6,728 nucleotides of DNA. It comes from Acidobacteriota bacterium. GTDB lineage: Bacteria; Acidobacteriota; Terriglobia; UBA7540. The stretch spans positions 1 through 6,728 of the forward strand of contig JAJXZM010000308.1 of the NCBI GenBank assembly GCA_021780055.1, given 5' to 3'. Within the stretch, counting starts at the first letter, position 1. Each line of letters opens with the position of its first letter. This document shows positions 4,052-6,728 of this stretch, piece after piece. Under the pieces are notes generated by a model. The model worked only from the letters and a program-made list of their open reading frames with translations. It ran no database searches and was not told the origin of the DNA. The position numbers and the translations under genes were made by a program.

Positions 4052-5447
4052 GAATATCTACGCCTGGCTGTTTCGGCTTTTTCCTTCTCATTTTCGTGAA
4101 GATTTTGGCGCGGAAGCCCTCCTGCTGTTCCGCGACCGAGCGCGAGATGAAAGGGGATTCCTGGCCCAGCTCCGGCTCTGGCTGGACCTGCTGATCGACC
4201 TGGTAATCTCCATACCTCGAGTGAACGGCTATCCCGTGCCGGAACCTCTCGGCATCCAGCCTGCAGGCCGTTCCGACAGAATGTTCTTCTTCCGCGCTCA
4301 GGGACCGGAATCGCCACGTCCGGCAGCTTTGCTTTTCGGAAGTGTACTGTCACTTGCCGCTCTTGGCGTCGTCCCTATTCTAATCAACCATTTCGGCAAT
4401 TCCTGGCTGCCGGGCGCCCTGACAATGGGGCCTCAACGTCCAGCACTGGCGGCGTTCGGGTTTGGCAAACTTCAAGATTCGCGGTCGAACCCGAATGGCG
4501 CCAGCGGCACGCCCGCTATTGACTCGAGCCTAGACAGTACAGAGAAGCAACGAGTGATTGATGCAGTGATTGCGAACCTGAAGGAGCATTACGTCTATCC
4601 AGATATTGCCGATAAGATAGCGCAGGCGCTACTGGCGCACGAAAAGGCCGGCGATTTTGAAGGGATAACGGATGGCGCGGGCTTTGCTGCCCTGCTGACA
4701 AGGCAATTGAGGGATGTGAGCCAAGACATGCACCTGGAGGTGGTCTACGCCCGGCACATCATACCCAGCGTTTCCTCGGGACCGAATGGTGAGCGGCTTG
4801 CGCGCTACCGCAGGGCGCTGGAAGAAAGCAATTGCAGCTTCGAAAAGGCTCAGATACTTCCGCGCAACATCGGCTATCTGAAGCTCAATTCGTTCCCTGA
4901 TCCTTCCATATGCGGTTCAACGGCGAAGGCTGCCATGGCATCTTTGAACAGCGTGAGGGCGATCATCTTTGATTTGCGGGATAACCGTGGTGGATACCCG
5001 AGCATGGTCATGCTGATCGCGGCCTATCTTTTTAACCACCCGGAGTACATGTACAACCCCAGGGAGAATACGGCGCAGCAGTCCTGGACACGGTCGCCCG
5101 TTTCCGGAAACAAACTTGCGAACAAGCCGATTTACGTGTTGACCTCGGCCAGAACCTTTTCCGCTGCGGAGCAGTTCAGCTACAACTTGAAAATGCTGAA
5201 AAGGGCGACTCTGGTGGGTGAAACCACAGGGGGTGCCACGGACGTGGGAACTTTTCACCGGATCGACGATCACTTCGGAATCGGTATCCGCGAAACCCGA
5301 GGGATCAACCCCTACTCAGAACCCGGCTGGGCGGTAACGGGTGTGAAGCCGAACGTCAAAGTGATAGCCGCAGATGCTTTAGGCGTTGCAGAGAAGCTGG
5401 CAGAGCAAAAACTGCGAATGGCAGTAAGTTCAGGAAGTCTTAAATAA
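4044..5447 (+). CDS. membrane-anchored S41-family peptidase-like protein with permease-type N-terminus (467 aa)
   Basis: This is probably a periplasm-facing serine peptidase tied to the inner membrane. Residues 1-60 (IYAWLFRLFPSHFREDFG, then LRLWLDLLIDL) resemble the N-terminal prefix of PadR-linked permease-like proteins. One hydrophobic segment (94-114) follows, then a linker to about 160. Residues 165-235 match the N-terminal helical domain of IRBP/S41B-like peptidases (AVIANLKEHYVYPD, then DMHLEV). The core has RAIIFDLRDNRGG (305-317), the nucleophile region TSARTFSAAEQF (367-378, Ser373) and VGETTGGA (391-398). H230, S373 and E426 fit a tricorn/S41B-type catalytic set; the lysine of CtpA-type enzymes is replaced by Gly. 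No PDZ domain is evident. The start at 4044 overlaps padR (ATGTCTGA) and has GAGGGG 3 nt upstream; a longer in-frame TTG start at 3957 would lie deep inside padR. Substrate unknown. Confidence 0.8.
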   Translation: MSENIYAWLFRLFPSHFREDFGAEALLLFRDRARDERGFLAQLRLWLDLLIDLVISIPRVNGYPVPEPLGIQPAGRSDRMFFFRAQGPESPRPAALLFGSVLSLAALGVVPILINHFGNSWLPGALTMGPQRPALAAFGFGKLQDSRSNPNGASGTPAIDSSLDSTEKQRVIDAVIANLKEHYVYPDIADKIAQALLAHEKAGDFEGITDGAGFAALLTRQLRDVSQDMHLEVVYARHIIPSVSSGPNGERLARYRRALEESNCSFEKAQILPRNIGYLKLNSFPDPSICGSTAKAAMASLNSVRAIIFDLRDNRGGYPSMVMLIAAYLFNHPEYMYNPRENTAQQSWTRSPVSGNKLANKPIYVLTSARTFSAAEQFSYNLKMLKRATLVGETTGGATDVGTFHRIDDHFGIGIRETRGINPYSEPGWAVTGVKPNVKVIAADALGVAEKLAEQKLRMAVSSGSLK

Positions 5448-5503
5448 CAACGACAAGAAAATAATCGCAGCAACCCTACATCAGGCGCTGAAGTTGAAAT
5501 CTC
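5448..5503. other. short convergent intergenic gap
   Basis: These 56 bp separate the ends of two converging genes. Only a 4-bp-arm palindrome TCAGGCGCTGA (5480-5490) is visible, and no T-tract hairpin is recognisable, so no terminator can be supported for either gene. Confidence 0.4.
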
Positions 5504-6728
5504 TCACACCCAGTGCAGCGTGAGCAGCAAACCCAGCGCCAGCCCGCCGGCGAAGCTGGTGCCAGCGAAGTTGACGATGCCGTTGCCGACCAGGCCGCGG
5601 CGCTCGATGGTGGCGCCGAGGTAGCTGTCGACCAAATTCCCTGCCCCGGCGGCGACAAAGGCCACAACCGCAGTACCGGGTCGGCACAATCCGAGCGCGT
5701 AGCCCACGGCAACCACCGCAGCGCTTGCGCCCATGCCGGCCAGCGTTCCCACCAGAGATACGCCGCCGTCCAGGCCGGCAGGCACCGGCTGGAAAGTGGT
5801 GATCATGTAGGCACGGCCGGAGAGCCACTGCCCGATTTCGCTTGAGATAGTGTCGCCCGCGGCTTCCGCCAGCGCGGCAATCAACGCCGCCAGAAACGCG
5901 GCCTCATAATGGGTGGTGATCACAAGGATGGAAAAGAAAGCCGCTGCCAGCGTGTTGGCCGTGGCCTCGCGCCAGCTTCTTGCTCCCCGGCGGCCCTCCG
6001 CCACGCCCCGCGCCGCCTTCCGTGCGTAGCCGAGGCGCGTGGCCACCGTGCCCAGCACAAAAAACGCCAGCAGCACCAGGAAGCTCTTGTACCCATAGCC
6101 CATGTAAATCGTCGCGCCCATCAGGAAGCCCATCAGCGCGCCCGAGCGGTTCACCGTGCGCAACGCCAGCGCCACCAGCGCGAAGACGCCGTTGATGGCA
6201 ACGGCCAGCACCACGCGCACGCCAAGATACGGCAGATTGCTCTCCACCGCCGACCACTGCATGAGCAGCGCGCAATACATGAACCCGCCGCAAACCAGTG
6301 GGACTGAGATGTTGTCGTCGAGGCCAATGGGCAACGACTCCACCACCGCTCCCACCGTTGCCGTGGCAGCGCAGATGATCAGAACTTTTGTTGAAGGAAA
6401 GGATGGATCGATCCAGCGGCCCAGCAAAAAGCTGCCCACGGTTCCGGCGGCGATGAAGGCGAAAAAGCCAGACCACGTCTTACCGGAATTCCAGGGAACC
6501 GCAGGCCCGCGCAGGGTCTCGCCGGCAATGCTGGCAAAGCTGTCGCCCAGCGCCATAATGGCCCACACGGCCCCCACCACTTCCATGCGCCGGCCATACA
6601 GCAAAACTAGCACCAGCACTGAAATGGGATAGGCGACGATGCCGGTCCATGCCAGCGGCCGGCTTTCGCCGGATGCATCGACAACGCGCTTGCCGAGATC
6701 AAGCTGCAGCCGGGGCAGGATGAGCAGG
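5504..6728 (-). CDS. fused VTE5/dolichol-kinase-like and DUF92 (VTE6-like) membrane protein (5' end outside window)
   Basis: The frame is open from the window edge, giving 407 visible residues; a GTG at 6617-6619 lies inside a membrane segment and is not the start. The N-terminal half has the motifs of the CTP-dependent polyprenol/phytol kinase and CDP-DAG synthase-like superfamily: ALGDSFASIAG (60-69), PWNSGKTWSG (78-87) and VESLPIGLDDNISVPL (129-144). The C-terminal half, from about residue 190, is DUF92: RSGALMGFLMG, a basic loop, DTISSEIG (292-299), GLDGGVSLVGTLAG and NLVDSYLGATIE. About ten to twelve membrane segments are expected. In plants VTE5 phosphorylates phytol and VTE6 (DUF92) phosphorylates phytyl-phosphate, so the fusion may make an isoprenyl diphosphate in two steps. 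GDS replaces the more usual GDG/GDA. The gene converges on the S41 gene. Activity is inferred. Confidence 0.82.
   Translation of the reverse strand, partial: LLILPRLQLDLGKRVVDASGESRPLAWTGIVAYPISVLVLVLLYGRRMEVVGAVWAIMALGDSFASIAGETLRGPAVPWNSGKTWSGFFAFIAAGTVGSFLLGRWIDPSFPSTKVLIICAATATVGAVVESLPIGLDDNISVPLVCGGFMYCALLMQWSAVESNLPYLGVRVVLAVAINGVFALVALALRTVNRSGALMGFLMGATIYMGYGYKSFLVLLAFFVLGTVATRLGYARKAARGVAEGRRGARSWREATANTLAAAFFSILVITTHYEAAFLAALIAALAEAAGDTISSEIGQWLSGRAYMITTFQPVPAGLDGGVSLVGTLAGMGASAAVVAVGYALGLCRPGTAVVAFVAAGAGNLVDSYLGATIERRGLVGNGIVNFAGTSFAGGLALGLLLTLHWV

Noticed and set aside
5513..6632. Several long open frames antisense to, or in other frames of, the kinase/DUF92 gene
   Set aside because: High GC produces spurious open frames here; their translations are His/Arg/Ala-rich, low-complexity and without domains, whereas one minus frame gives a coherent membrane protein.
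1..6728. tRNA, rRNA, CRISPR array, insertion sequence or phage features
   Set aside because: No cloverleaf-like sequence, regularly spaced repeats, transposase motif or terminal inverted repeat with target duplication was seen on either strand.

Overview
The window is GC-rich bacterial chromosomal DNA carrying seven protein genes in short, separately controlled units. No mobile element, tRNA, rRNA or CRISPR array is visible. The PadR regulator coupled to a membrane-anchored S41-type protease with a permease-like N-terminus, the receiver-only protein, the c4-like dihaem cytochrome and the two-part isoprenoid-kinase-like membrane protein together suggest an Acidobacteriota-like soil bacterium. 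That placement is an inference from gene style, not from any marker gene.

Layout. (1) Positions 1-1192: a MarR-family regulator (minus strand, cut by the window edge) is divergent from two tandem small cupin genes. The 78-bp gap between regulator and first cupin holds two near-identical palindromes on 26-bp centres, overlapping a good sigma70-type promoter, so the regulator very probably represses both directions. (2) 1349-1780: a minus-strand gene for a stand-alone, partly degenerate CheY-like receiver domain. (3) 1781-2283: a 503-bp gap between divergent genes, with an AT-rich promoter patch near 1929-1959. Downstream of it is an unusually structured stretch: an 11-bp perfect inverted repeat closing a ~107-nt element, an internal palindrome, and a terminator-like hairpin whose 5' arm has two competing partners. 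(4) 2284-3369: a secreted or anchored dihaem class I cytochrome c. (5) 3370-3700: a 331-bp gap with the padR promoter at its end. (6) 3701-5447: padR overlaps by 8 nt a gene for a cytoplasmic-domain/TM/periplasmic S41 peptidase-like protein; a perfect 14-bp palindrome sits at the predicted padR transcription start. (7) 5504-6728: a minus-strand, 5'-truncated gene fusing a VTE5/dolichol-kinase-like membrane domain to a DUF92 (VTE6-like) domain.

How they work together: the MarR-cupin unit looks like a self-contained inducible response to a small molecule. The PadR-S41 unit looks like an autoregulated, translationally coupled envelope-proteolysis module. The cytochrome is an electron carrier with no oxidase or dehydrogenase beside it, possibly controlled through its long leader. 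The terminal gene may perform two successive phosphorylations in isoprenoid-alcohol salvage. The most interesting items are the candidate leader/attenuator before the cytochrome gene, the PadR-coupled protease with the permease-type N-terminus, and the fused kinase pair.
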